The notes beneath the pieces are model-generated. The model was not told the DNA's origin. It was given only the letters and a program-made list of their open reading frames with translations, and did not search any database. DNA of 64,000 bases from Lepidodermella squamata (taxonomy: Eukaryota; Gastrotricha): contig JBLDXI010000009.1 in assembly GCA_047495785.1 (NCBI GenBank), positions 3,286,001-3,350,000 on the forward strand, given 5' to 3'. A program made the translations under genes and the position numbers. Below are positions 11,763-24,373 of the stretch, piece after piece; within the stretch, counting starts at the first letter, position 1, and every line of letters starts with the position of its first letter.

Positions 11763-14084
11763 ATGATGACCAGCTACGACGACTGGTATCACTCGAGCAC
11801 AAACAGCCGCGTCGCACCTATGATGTCAATTTTCGAGCGACTTTCGCCGCAAGTCGATGATAGCGACAAATCGACATCGAAACACCGTCAGATTTCGCCG
11901 ATAATGCGATGTCGATTATCGGCATCTCGCGATTCGCCCTCGTTTTTCGCCGCCCTCTTCATCGCTGCGATTTGCCTCGTCGGCTCGACAAACGCGGCGG
12001 CGTCGTCGAGTAGCCAGCGCGGCGCCGTGTTGAACGGCGGCTGTAAGGCCGTGTCCAAGTGCTGCCGCGGCAAAGACTCGTCCTGCTTCACGACTGGGCC
12101 GCGAATGGTGTCGGCGCGGAAAACCGCCGACCGCAAGTGCTACTGCGATGAAACTTGCCGGTTGACGCGCGACTGCTGCGCCGACTACCAGGACTACTGC
12201 ACTCGTAAATTTTCGATTGAAATTCCCGATTTTTGTGTATATTTTTGAATTTATTTATTAGGTCGCGACTGCGTCGTGTCCGACTGGGGCAGCTGGGGTG
12301 CTTGTTCCCACGAATGTGGTGTTGGTGTTTCCGAACGTGAAAGACGTGAGTTTCTGAGTTTTTCTTGAAATATTGGAAATATTCAAATATTACTGTAAAA
12401 TTTGGGCTTGGTTGATGATGCAATTTCGGGGTGGCAATTTGAGATGCAATAAATATACTATAAAGTATAAATTCAAGTCGAAATTCAATTTTTTATATAC
12501 ATCGTAATTTTCCATTATGAATTGCTAATTTTGCGAAATTTCAAGTGGCTTTGAATAGAAATTTATCGGTTTTTTTCAGACCTTGGAACCACGTAAAATT
12601 ACCCGTAATAAATTGAGGTTACTAAAAACAGCAGGGCTTCTCAAATAGGTTCGCGACTTTCGAATGGGTCGCGAGAGTCGCCTGATAAAACAAAAAAATT
12701 GCGGAGAATTAGTTAATCACAGGTCACTCTTCCAGAAAAATCCAGAAAAATTCAAAAAATTCAAAAATACGAGTCAACTCGCGTCCTAAGGTATTTGACT
12801 GCAAAATGCGGCTAAGAGCTCTTAGTTCAAGTGTATAGAAATTATTTCCAAAATTCCTGAAAATTTATGACTGGGACGCAGAATTTTGGAATCTGGGACA
12901 TCTTTTTATACGCTGTTAAATATTACAAATTTGGTAGGATTTGCAGGATATTATTTTTTGCACTTTGGCCGTAAAATCACCGAACATATCCAGCTGAGAT
13001 TCGGTTCTACTATCGATTTCATTTTTAATCTCGAAAGAAATTTCGCCTTTAATTAACTTTACCAATGAGCGTCGTCTTGGGTCTTTTCGACGAAACTTGG
13101 GACTACCGATCTAGATGATGAATGAGAGAAATTTGGTTTTAGCCTCGGTAGAAATTGCTTTTAATTCAATTATTGAAAAAATAAAACCTGTATTAATTTA
13201 TCTTAATTATTTTTAGAAATCGTCTCTGATGCTACAAACGGAGGCCAAGCCTGCCCGCCGCTGAAGCAAAAACGAGTCTGCATAGGTGCAACGTGCATCG
13301 CTCAACGTTCAATCCTCAGCAAAACCTACAAAGGTGAGTAACAAATAATTCGATCTATCCTATCTTCCCTAGATCCAATTGCATGAAGATTCGCCAAAAA
13401 AAATTAACATGCGATTTTTCTTCATTTGAATTAATCCAGGAAGAAACAGTCTTGTCAGCGAATCTGGTAAATTAATTCGCTAATGAATGCATTAAAGCTT
13501 TGCGTTACTACTAAAACAATTTAACCTGTCTATTATCTACTAGATTTTTTTTTAAATTCCAGCTTAAAACCTTGCATTTTTTGTGTTTATTTTTTTACTC
13601 GATTCAATTGTTGTCGTCGTTACCCGCGTTTTTCATTTGCTTTTTGCTAATTTTTTCCTCGATTTCAGAAACTGCCAAGGTTCTACCGGCCGCGTTTGGT
13701 TCATGGCGCCGGCACAAGTTGTACGACGCGCGCCAGGACATTCGTCGCAATCTCTACGCCAACGAAATGGACAAGCCTGAGGCGATGGCTGAGCAAAAAC
13801 GCGGCTATTGCGGGCGGTACCGCGTTGTTTCTGTATCACACGGCTGCCAAATCATTCCCTGGGTCATGTCGATGATGCCAGTTGGCGGTGAAGTCTGCGC
13901 CGAGTGCCAGCCCGAGGCCATGAAGACCAATCTAGGCAGCGTTTGCAAGGGCCACGGCGAGGTGGATAAGGCGACTCGATTTACGACCCCGATCAAGAAC
14001 TACTGCTACGGAACGTGGCAATTGCTAGGCGAAATGACAGAAAATTGCTCCTGCTCGCAGAATTCGACTCTCATTTTCGTATGA
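11763..14084 (+). CDS. SBSPON: Somatomedin B and thrombospondin type 1 domain protein
   Basis: Four exons (11763-12204, 12262-12345, 13217-13333, 13669-14084) join in frame to 352 residues. A hydrophobic signal-like segment, FFAALFIAAICLVGSTNA, sits at about residues 61-78. The ATG at 11904 (residue 48) would place it at the N-terminus and may be the true start, giving 305 residues. Next come a ten-Cys somatomedin B domain (CKAVSKCCRGKDSSCF to DCCADYQDYC), a TSP1 domain starting WGSWGACSHECGVG, and the family-specific C-terminal domain (CAECQPEAM, CYGTWQLL, ending NCSCSQNSTLIFV). Domain order and C-terminal motifs match vertebrate SBSPON (RPESP), a secreted extracellular-matrix protein of poorly known function. 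No cysteine of these motifs seems to be missing. Confidence 0.94.
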
Positions 14085-14101
14085 AAGAACACATGGAAAC
14101 A

Positions 14102-14107
14102 AATAAA
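14102..14107 (+). terminator. Polyadenylation signal AATAAA of SBSPON
   Basis: AATAAA begins 18 bases after the stop codon. A further AATAAA occurs near 14663, so the 3' end may be longer. Confidence 0.5.
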
Positions 14108-15435
14108 ATCGAAAATTCCACCTTGAAAACTCTCAATCACATGTAAATTTTTCTGTGAATATTTCGAGCTGTTTTTCTCCTACTATATAAATATATTTGC
14201 CTCGTTATTATTTGTTCATGCTTCGATGTGGAAAACAAATCAAAATCTCAGCAGTTTTTGTTGCGCGAAATTTTCAACTAACGCTTTCTTCTTGTTATAG
14301 CTTGAGTTTGAAAAATTCAAAATTAATTTATGTATATCTATATACTCATTTTATGTAATTTTTTTATGTACAAAATTACCTCTTCGAGAAACGATCACAA
14401 CGAAACGATTGATGTACATAGCTTTTCTAATAACTTCACTATCATCATCATTTACCTCATTTTTTCGTGTACAAAGTTAGAGAAATTTTACCGAATGTTA
14501 ACAAGTATTATGTCTTGCGAAGGATAGATATATACAAGCGTACTTTATAGTGATCGATGCTATATTATATATATTAAATTTGTTGATATGGAAAATACGA
14601 TGTTGAACCGCGAAAAGATGCGTGTAAAGAACCGAGAACCGTTTCTCAAATTGCAGATTTCGGAATAAAATCGAATTGGTACTTTTTTGCGTTTTGATTC
14701 ATTCATCTGCGGGTGTTCATCTGCGAAATTTTAGGAGGCCACAAGGTTTTGCGATAATCAAGCTGCTTCGAAACGTGATTGAATTTCGAATACTTATCCT
14801 GTATTGAAATTGGATCTTCGCATTAGCCCTACAAATTTAAGGTTCAAGCTCTGATTTTTCACGATTTTTCGCTGTTAAAGCTTGTTTTTTCCTATTAAAT
14901 AACCCCCTCAATTCAATGACTTGTTCCTGAAGACTCAATTGTTGTGAGCGTTCGATCTCGGGCTTGAGCTCTTCATAAATAAATAAATAAATGACCTGTT
15001 CAATGACCCTCTTCGCTACCTTATTATCCGAGGCAACGTAGAATGACTTTTCTCGTCTCTCTCGTCTCTCTCTCTCTCTCTTCTATATTTTTCCAATAGG
15101 CAGCCAATATTCACCCATTATTAAAATCAATACTCCTGAAAATTGGAAATCAATAGCAACCTTGAATGGTGAAGAATAACTCGTTAAATGACCGCCGATA
15201 GCCAAAATAGAGGAAAAATGAAATTTGAGATCTTTCGGCGAAGCTTAAGATTAAGATTCCAAGGAAGACATGGAACTTGAAAACCATATTTTGGGGGATC
15301 TAATATAGTGCCCTCTATAATGCTGGTGATCTTAGGTTGCGTGCACTTGGAACACCCTTTAGAAATATTAAAAATAAATATATTGTTTTTTGAAGTTTCA
15401 TTCAATAATAGCAAAGTTTACTCAAATGGTGAAAT
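14108..15435. other. Convergent intergenic region with simple repeats
   Basis: No gene is seen. A TAAA microrepeat lies near 14975-14992 and a CT-rich tract at about 15053-15081. The gene on the right (A) ends towards this region, with AATAAA on the minus strand at 15436-15441. Confidence 0.6.
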
Positions 15436-15581
15436 TTTATTCACAAAATTCGTTTTGTTAGTTTCACTAAATCAGTGAGGAGAAGAAAATGAAAATAATG
15501 AACGAAGAGAAATTTTTTTGAAATGCGTGTAACCATTTGAATACCATCAGGAAAGCAGCAGAAATGAAAACAGTTGTTGAA

Positions 15582-18500
15582 TTAGGTTTTTGGAGCAGCA
15601 GCTGCTTCGGTTGTAGTCGGGTTCGGGTCAGGTTTAGGCCGTTGTCGCCCGCCATGCTGCCCATCCGCAGACGCTTCGTGGGCGGATTTCGCTATCAGCG
15701 ACCTGTCGGCGGATTTGCGCGCCGACGGCGGGTAAAGGCCGTAGTAGGACGGGTAGCAGGTGTCGCGGTCGATCGGCTGATGCGTGGCGTCGTAGTTGAG
15801 CACAAACTGGCGGCGCATTTCGACGCGCTCGCGCGTTGGTATGGCGCTAACCTTGCGTTCAATCGATTTCGAAGCTGCACTTTTTCTAGAATAAATAATG
15901 GGAAAAAATTATCGACCGCAAAAATCACATATTTTATGCAGCCTAATTTTTTTGGATAAGCGGCGAAAACGAAATAAAAATGGTTTCCAGCATAGGATTT
16001 ATGCAAATCTTCCAAAATTATCTTCCAAAATTAGGTCAATTTTTCTAAAATTGAAAGTTAGCTCAAACCTTTTGTAGATCCACACGACCGTTCCAGTCAC
16101 GCCACCTATGATGACAATTGCGATCCCAGCTCCGAATAATGCTGCTCCCCATACCGGGAATCCGTTATCAAAGTCGAGAAACTGAAATAGAAAATCATTA
16201 GTAAATCGCGATGTTGATTATTCATCTAAATTTATGAGCCCCCTTAATCGAGTTTTTCTGTAAAAAATCCCTTATTTTAAAAGTAAATAAATTACAGCTG
16301 GGGTCGTTCGGATTGTTGCAGTAATTGGATCAGCTCTATTTGTTGACGTGGCTTGATTCGAGTCAACCACAGCCGCACTCCCGCCAGTCGAACTCGCCGC
16401 GACCTTCGAAACAGATTTCGGCGTGTAACTCGCGTAAGGATCAACCTCTTGGAAAGTTGACGACCATCCAGTAACAAGCGATGGGTCTGTCATCATAGTA
16501 GATAAAGCTGCCTGGTCAACGGCCCCATCACTCGCTGATCTTCTTTTCCGGCGCGATTTTGCAACTCCAGCCGCGCAGCATTGACTCGTCCGATCGCTCT
16601 TAGCCCGGACGAACCACGTGAACACCGAGCCATTGCTGAATTTATTCAGAAAATCTACACCAGTTTCGTTGTTGAAACAGTCCGCGGTAGCGGCGAAAGA
16701 CCCGCTAGCAGTTGTTGGCCAAGTTTTTCCGTCGCAACATTTTTCTTCGTAGAATTTTTTGTCAGACAAACATCTCGAGCTGAGAGCGTCAGCAACTTGG
16801 TCCTTTAGTGAACTTTCACAGGTGTCCTCGAAAATTTCAATTGTTAGGACATTGGACGCAATTTGAACTTGAACTGAGGTTGGAGCCAAAGCGCTGTCAA
16901 CTGAAACGAAAAATTAAATTTTATTCAGAATTCAAGCAAAATTGATTTTTTAGAAAGTTTTATTGCTTTATTATTCAGTCCAATTATTATGCCGAATCTC
17001 GAAAAATTACCTGGGCATGGGGATTGAGCTTTGCATGGAATTTGGATGGTTGAATTCCCCTCACACGTTGCATTCGATGAGCCCAATTTATCGCAGAATC
17101 GCGTTACAGTTCGAACGCCATTATCGCCACAAGTAACGCTGCATTCGCTAGTCGAGTTGACCTTCCAGCCATAACAATTACCAGCTTCATCCTGTTGGTA
17201 ACCATCGGGGCAAAGGCAGGTCTGATAGTCGCCAATAGTTGCGCATTTCGCGAGATGGCCGCACATACACAATGCCCTTCTGTCGCCGGTCGATTTTGAC
17301 GTTCCCGCTGAGCTGGTTACATCTACGTTGAAGCAAGTCGAAGCGACGAAAGGATTTTCGAGGTGCTCGAGGCACTTGCCGCAAAATGACCCAAATTCGC
17401 ATGATGATTGAATCGGCGAAGTTGCGCGGCCCTGATTTCTTGCATTTTTAGTCGTCGCAACAACGTTCGATCGACATGTTTGACCACGAGCGATCGGGGA
17501 CGAGCTTTTAGGACCTAATTAAATTAAATAAATTAATTGGTTTCTATTCAATTAATAATAAAAAATTCATTAAATGATGTACCAAATTTTTAAAAATTTG
17601 TGAAATTTCCTTGAATTTTGAGATTTTTTTGCAAAAATTGATTTATTGACTCACTTTGGACGCATTTTTCGCGGTAAACTATTTCATCCGATTTCCAAGA
17701 ATAGTCGAGAAATTTCTCGAGCTGCTGATTTCCAGGGCAATCGCAAATATTTTTGCTGTTGCAGTAATTAGTGTGGCAATCACTCGCAGTTTTGCAGCTT
17801 CCACCGCGCACTAAAAATTTGGGAAAATAAAAAAAAATATTCCAGGCTAAAAATAATAATTTACCAATTTTCTTGGCACTTGTAACGTTCGATCTACAGT
17901 TTGTTGTATAATCTGTTAGAAATATATTTCATTTATATCGCCATAAAAATTCTGTCAATCCTTACTTTCAGGACGGCAATAGCCCGATTTGCAGGAAGGA
18001 ATTTCAAGCGCAGAAGGAAGAGCTATACAGATGTATCCAGATTCGCAATCAGCATTCCCGTTGGACAAGTCACATAGTACCAATCCATTTCGCTCGCTTG
18101 ATTTCTGCTGCTTCTTCCCGACATTTTCTTGCGCTTTCGCCTGACCAGCCAAGAAGGTATCACTCAAAAATTCATCGCTAGGCATTTTGCAGAGATTTGG
18201 AGCTTTCGTAACTCGAGGAGCATCAGTCGCCCGGCCTGGAACGCCACTGCCTTTGGTTGTATCGATAAGTTGATAAGCCACAACTCCGCTGCTAATTTTG
18301 ACTTGATAAGCCCCGGTTTTGTTTTTGAACACCCCGGTCAAGGTCTCGCTTAGGTAAAACTGGTCTTGACCGGCTTTGAGATCAGACCCATCCCATTTCG
18401 AGTTCAACTGGAGGTTTCCACAGTTGACCATCCTTAAGATAATGAATTTATTGAAGCTAAAAATTCTAAAAATTCAAATTACTAACCCCGATGTAAATTC

Positions 18501-19541
18501 GCCAGTGTAGAGGGAGTATTTCTCCTGATCTTGATTCCATTTAAACCAGAATGTGCCATCAAAGTAGATTTCAGCATTCGATGAGTCATCATCCTGCAGC
18601 CAGCATTTAACAGATTTATCGGATACAACTTGGTGGAAGAAGTAGGAGAATAGGCTTCGTCTCGATTTCGAAATTTTGCCCGACTGATCCGTGGCCAGAT
18701 TGTAGTAGACACCATTCTCGTAATAATACGATTTTACAGAATTTTTCAAATTCTCAAGGGTCGATTTAGGGTTCCAGCAAAAGAAAGATCCGGTAGTAGC
18801 TTCTCGAGAGCCTTTCAGCCTTGCCAAATACCAGCCGTAATTTTCGAAAAATTTCCCACTTTCTTCCACGACTTGCCACGATGCTTGGGTCAAATCGAAT
18901 TTTTGAAGCACAGCTTCATTTAACCAATAAGATTCGCCGAAAATATTGAACATGAAACTGCCATAACAAGGCAGCTGAAGGGCCAAATTTGAACTTCGAA
19001 AAGGTTGATAATCAGCCTCGCCACGGTTGGCTACACATGAGGAAACTTGAGTAGTAGCCCCGTTCCAACAATAACTGGTCTTCGAGTCGGAAAACACGAC
19101 CCCTGAACATTGCGACGACTTGCAGGTCGGGTTTTTATTGTCGTTTTTATCGTCGTCCGCCTTTTTAGTGGCCTCAGCCCTCCGAGTAGTTTCTACAGTT
19201 GTTGTGATTGAAGTTTTGGTCCGAGAATCGTCGCTATTTTCGCTTCCTTTGCCATTGTTGCCTTCATTTTTGTCGCTGGAATCCTGCTTGGCTTTTTGGG
19301 TGGTTGCTTCTTTTTTCGACTCGTCTCGCCCGTTGTTTTTGTTCGAGTCGGATTTTCCATCGGATTTTTTATCGTCTTTTGCATCGTCGTTAACTGCTGT
19401 TGTTATCGCGACTTTAGCTGTTGTAGTCTTCGATGAGTCTATCTTAATGACATCTCGGAATTTCCGATCATCGATATTGATTTCTAGGGCTGAAATCGAA
19501 GCGACGAAAACGACGAGAAGAGCTAGCTGGACGTGGGTCAT
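15582..19541 (-). CDS. Array receptor A: modular Cys-rich type I membrane protein
   Basis: Eight exons (19541-18487, 18432-17966, 17912-17865, 17810-17655, 17514-17011, 16900-16296, 16181-16069, 15885-15582) join to 1083 residues in one frame. The signal peptide is MTHVQLALLVVFVASISA; an ATG 36 bases upstream is less apt. A charged Lys/Asp/Glu-rich stalk of about 110 residues follows, then one WYLARL module (about residues 150-350), a second Cys module, a Cys hinge, an EB-like module (CKTASDCHTNYC), an EGF-like module (CLCPDGY), a TSP1-like module (SECSVTCGDNGVRTVTRFC), the membrane-proximal domain with CCDGKTW, the cleavage site SRRKRR, the EVDPYAS motif, one helix and a basic/Pro-rich tail. 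It heads the minus-strand array. No matching family is known to me, and the membrane-protein assignment rests on topology. Confidence 0.85.
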
Positions 19542-20015
19542 TTTTGCGATGAAAAATTCCCAATGCTGGTCATTCACAGGCTATGATGGACAATAAATCT
19601 CACGTGTTATTGTTTTGTTTCCTAAAAATCGTGAAAAACAAATTTTTAATTCACAGGAGTGAGTGATGACAGAGGAGGGAAAGCGATAATAAAAATGTTC
19701 AATCGATTGGCGTGCGCAATTTTTTGCCATCGCGCGCTATGACGTGCGACCTGGGCGGGCACATCCCGCTCATTAATTATGCCTGTGTTCAGCTTGCGAG
19801 CAAACACGCGCCGTTTTGTTGTCAGGTGCGCTTTGGAAACACGTTTCGATCGCGGCTGAATACTGAATGCTGAATTTTCGGAACAAAGAAGATGGATACA
19901 CCCAATCAATTTTATTCAAAATAAGCTGCTAAATATACGAGAAAGAGAGGACAAAATTAAAATTAAGGAGGGTTCGAGAAAACATTTTAGATGAGTCATT
20001 TCAAATTCATTAATC
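19542..20015. other. Intergenic region between A and B
   Basis: This is the A promoter and B 3' region. Minus-strand AATAAA lies at 19911-19916, about 100 bases past the stop of B. No other gene is seen. Confidence 0.6.
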
Positions 20016-23000
20016 TTAATTTTCGAGTAGAAGGTTCATTTGTTGATTGCGCATCTGTGAAGCTGCCGTGACCACGACAGCGGCTCTTGGGCCGTTCGAG
20101 GTCGCTAAGCTAGGCTGGACGATCGGATGATTTCCACCAGCGGTTTGGCGCTTCATTTTACTGAGACTTCCCTGCATCCGGCTGGTTGTAAGATGCTGGT
20201 GGTGATGGCTGTACATGCCCTGATTGGTAGGGTAGCCTGGCATGACGGCGTGAGGACTCGGGTTCGACTTTCTCGGCTCATTCATCAGTTTCGCCTCACG
20301 TTCAGCTTTCCTCTTACTAAAAATTATAAAATCAAAATTAGTGAAATAAATCAAGATAAAAGGCAAGATTTACTTGGCTATAAGATAAGCCGCGAGGATT
20401 CCCAATGCAATGACAAGCACAAAAACCCCAACTCCAACACCAATCACCCATAACGGAATCATGCCCTGGGCACCAGCGGCCGAAACTCCCGGGTCATAAA
20501 TTGGCGTTGTAGTAGTCGTCACAGTTGGCAGCGTGATCGCGACAATCGGTTGAACGTTCGGATCCACATTTCGAAAAGCAGTTACAATCTTGTCCAACCT
20601 ATCACGAAAATTGCTAAATTTTCTATATGGCTGATGGCTGATAGAAATTTACGCGTCAGGCTGAGAAATCGCGGCTGCCAGTGTAGCCTGGTCGAAGGTT
20701 CCATCGGAACTTGCCCTTTTCCGGCGCTTCGCAGTTTTCGAATTCGTGCAGCATGAACTTCCATAATTCGCTCGAGTCGTCATGTAAAAGCTGAACATGG
20801 TGCCATTCGTGAATTTGCTGTAAAATTTAACACCACTAGCTGGTATGCAGTTGACATCCTGGGTACGATTCGCCCAGGTATCAGCGTTCGGCCAGCTTCG
20901 ACCCGGGCAGCATTGGGCTTCGTAGAAACTTTTCGAAGCCACGCAGTTTTGAGTTAGTGCCGAAGCAACTGATGTCTTCAGATCATCCTCAAGCGAATTT
21001 TCGAATACATCAACTGTCAGAACTTTCGAGCTCAACCTCAAGAAAACAGCGCTAGGGACTATTGATGGATCAATCGGACAGGGCAAGTTTGTCGGAGAGC
21101 ATGGCTGGTAGGAAGTGGCACCACCGGGGCAGACAGCTTTAGACCCAGGTGCTTTGTCGCAAATTCGAGTGACAGTTTTGCGCCCATTTCCGCACGTCAC
21201 GCTGCAATCGCTAGTTGCTGTAGCGTTCCATCCAAAGCAATCTAGACCGTTCTCTTCAAGGTCATAACCAGCTGGGCACAAGCAAACAGGGGTATCTTCG
21301 TTTATCATTGAACAAGTAGCCATGTAGCCGCATTTGAAGCCTTTCGGACAACTGTAGAGCCGTGAAACATCGACCAGGTTCAAAGCTGTAAGAAAAGCGA
21401 CATTTTCAAATTATCGAAAATGGGCGGAGCTTACGCGTGCACGTTGCGTTCATAAGCGGGCTGTTCCAGACTTCAGGGCACTTCGCGCAGGTCATTCCAA
21501 AGCCGCAATAAAATCGTGGCATGTCAGCCCACATGTCACATTTGTCGCCCAATCCACCAACTGTAGCATTATTCGCTGTAAAATTTCGAAGATTCAGGTT
21601 TATGATTTCACGAAAAGAATCGCGCTTACGTATGCATCTTTCCTTGTAATTGTATTGCGCAGATAGCCAATCGTACTCGATATATCGATATAGCTTTGTG
21701 CAAGGCGAGCATGTGCAGTTGTTGTTGATACAGATTCCGGTCATACAATCCGAGTTGTAGTTGCAAAACTCGCCGTATTCCTGTGGCTCCATCATCGGCG
21801 CTGGTGTAGTTGTGGCCAAAGTCGTTGAAGCAGTCGAGACAGTAGTTCGAGAGGTTGTTGTTGTTGTGGCCGCAGCTTGGGTTACTCTCACAGTGCAAAG
21901 CTGGCTGGCCACAGGAACGCAGTAACCCATTGAGCAGTAGTCACTCGGTAGCAACAGCTGCTTCGAAAACCGGTCACAGACGTAGCCGAACCCGCATGTA
22001 TTCGGGCCTTTCGGGTTGCAAACTGTTCGGTCATTTCGGTACAAATCCATTTGGTCCCGCGTCGAAGCGCAAGATGCTCCTGGAAACACAGTCGCGCCAA
22101 GGCAATTCGGTAGCAACTTGCGGTAGATTATCACCCCGTTGCGTACAGAAGCCCACCATATTCCGCTAACGTTCCGATATAACGAAATACCCGTACCATT
22201 ATCAGCTTGATAGAAACCTCCAGTCGCCAAGGGGTCGTCGCCAATCATGTTATCCAAGTTCACATTAGTTTGGGCAAGTTTTCGATTGGGTGTTTCTGTG
22301 TAGACGCTGCCGTTGAAAAATCGGTATACTGTTGCATTTCCAGATGATCGATTGGTCCATCTCATATTCGACAGAAATTTCGCGCACTCGTGCATTCTAA
22401 AAAATCAGGGAAATGTAATCTTTGGACAAAGTGTTAAACTTTCATACTTCGGGGTGAAGTCTCCAGTGTAAGTAATGAAGTTTCCGTTCGTATAGATAAG
22501 CCATTGAAAACCGTTGAACCACAATTCCATAATAACTTTGTTTACTGCATCGGTGAACCAACAGCAAACCGTACGCTGGCACTCAGGTTCTCGCTGGTCG
22601 ATTAGAAAATAGCTCTTCGTGTAGTACGAATCTCTTGGCTGTCTCAATTCGACAAACCCGATTGAATTAGCAACAGAATCGTACAGGCCGGATCTGAAGC
22701 CAAAAACTGCTGGCGGGTTGTCGGTAGTAGTGCAGTAAAAGGACCCATCGCCCTCGTTAGGTCTGACCCTGGCCAGGTACCAGCTGAATGTCATGCTGTT
22801 GTTAGTAGCTAGCACGAACCCACCAGGTACAGCTCGGTAAATGGAACTACCGCTAAGCCAGTAGCCTGTCGAACCGATTTTGAACCTGTAATCTCCTGCG
22901 CAAATGCCAGGTAACACGGGGCCAACATACGGCGCAAAAACCTCCAAGTAATCGTCGCAATAAGTCATGAAATTATTCGGCGAGAGGCAAATAATCGATA

Positions 23001-24117
23001 GAGTTGAAGGGTGGTACCATGCTGTTCCTGAACACTGCCTTGAATAGCACGCCCGTGGAGGGTAGTATAGCTGGTTGTCGGCATTATTCTTCGCATTAGC
23101 GATATCAACATCACTCAGTGGTACATTTGGACCTGTTAAATTGTACAGCACTAAGCTGCTATTCTCGAAGTAAACCATTTTCAGTCCAGTCGAGGCAGAA
23201 TAGGTGAAAAGAGATCCTTCAATGCCCAGAAATACGGCGCCAACAGCACCTTTATCCAACGCAGCAGTCGTAAGGACTTGGTTGTATTGATATTCATCAA
23301 GTGATTGTTGTTCGTAGCTCGTCGAAGTTTTATTGACTCTTCTCAAGAAAATCGAGCCATTAAGCGCTGCATATAGCGTGCTTCCAACAGCCCAAGAAAT
23401 GTTGGTCATATACAGCTTGAAACAACGTGATATTCCGTCGTTCGCAGGTCCGGTGTAGAGAGTAAAGGCGTTAGTAGCATCGTCCCATACCATGACTTTC
23501 CGCTCGTAGAACAGAAATTCCCGAACTACAGGCGAAGAATTTTCGCTGTCATAGTAGTAATCGGACATCCAACAACAACCAGATGTTCGACAGCCTCGAA
23601 CACTGCTGGTGTTTGCAAATTGAATCACTTGATTTTGGGGAAGTCGTTGCGGAACTCTCATTATGAAGCCATCTCCATCTGTTGCTACGTCGTAGTAGCT
23701 ACCGTTGTAGTAGAATGTTCTAAGTTCTGAGTCGACGAGGCTCGATGAGTAAACCCAACCAGCTCCATCGCCAGGTTTCAACCTGGCAAGATACCAGGGG
23801 ACAGTTGTATTCAAACTCCAAGATGTGCCATACAGCTTGTAACTGTAGTCGAGAATTTTGAACGAGAAGTCGCCGTGTGTCGGGACTTCAGGCGCGAACT
23901 GTGATTTGTATGGCAGCCAGACTAACGTTTCATTTTCGCAAACGAAAAGACGCGTGTCATCTTTCAACCAACAAAACAGAGCTTGATCACCGTAGAAAGC
24001 TTTCGCCCAGTAGACGAAGCCTTTACAAGCTATTACATCACAAACATCCTGTCCATTCGACTGCCCAACTATCGCGGAGAGAACAAGAAGCGCTAAGATT
24101 GCAAAACGAATACCCAT
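20016..24117 (-). CDS. Array receptor B: two WYLARL modules, TSP1-like, type I membrane protein
   Basis: Six exons (24117-22448, 22396-21630, 21575-21435, 21385-20653, 20598-20374, 20316-20016) join in frame to 1278 residues. The signal peptide is MGIRFAILALLVLSAIVGQS. Two large repeats follow, each with WYLARLKPGDG or WYLARVRPNEG, a CCWF/CCWM motif and a YTGxF sequence. They are separated by a second module type. Then come a hinge (NTCGFGYVC to CSMGYCVPV), a Thr-rich linker, EB-like Cys modules, EGF-like CLCPAGYDLEENGLDCFGW, TSP1-like SDCSVTCGNGRKTVTRIC, the CCPGRSW domain, a KRRKR cleavage site, NVDPN, a helix (WVIGVGVGVFVLVIALGIL) and a tail rich in His, Gln and Met. Neighbour C is its closest structural relative. 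A cell-surface role is inferred from topology. The ligand is unknown. Confidence 0.88.
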
Positions 24118-24373
24118 AGCTGCTTGAGATAAAAATCGAAAAATGCTGAGAATCAGCTCATTTTTCTCCGCGTATCGATCTGCGGGTGGAGGACGGAATT
24201 TTCTCGCACCGGAGCTGGGCTGGCGCCTGTCAATCCAAGCGTGAAAACTTGCTTTCTAGCAACCGGCCTGTTACCTAGGCTGTGTTTGAACGCAAGAAAA
24301 TTTGCAACGGGGGAGCACAAATTTTATTATTTCTCTCAATTAAAAAGAAGAAAAAAAGAAAATCAAAGGGAAA

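Noticed and set aside
19120-19596. 158-codon plus-strand hydrophobic frame
   Set aside because: Antisense to the charged stalk and signal peptide of gene A, which is part of a verified eight-exon frame.
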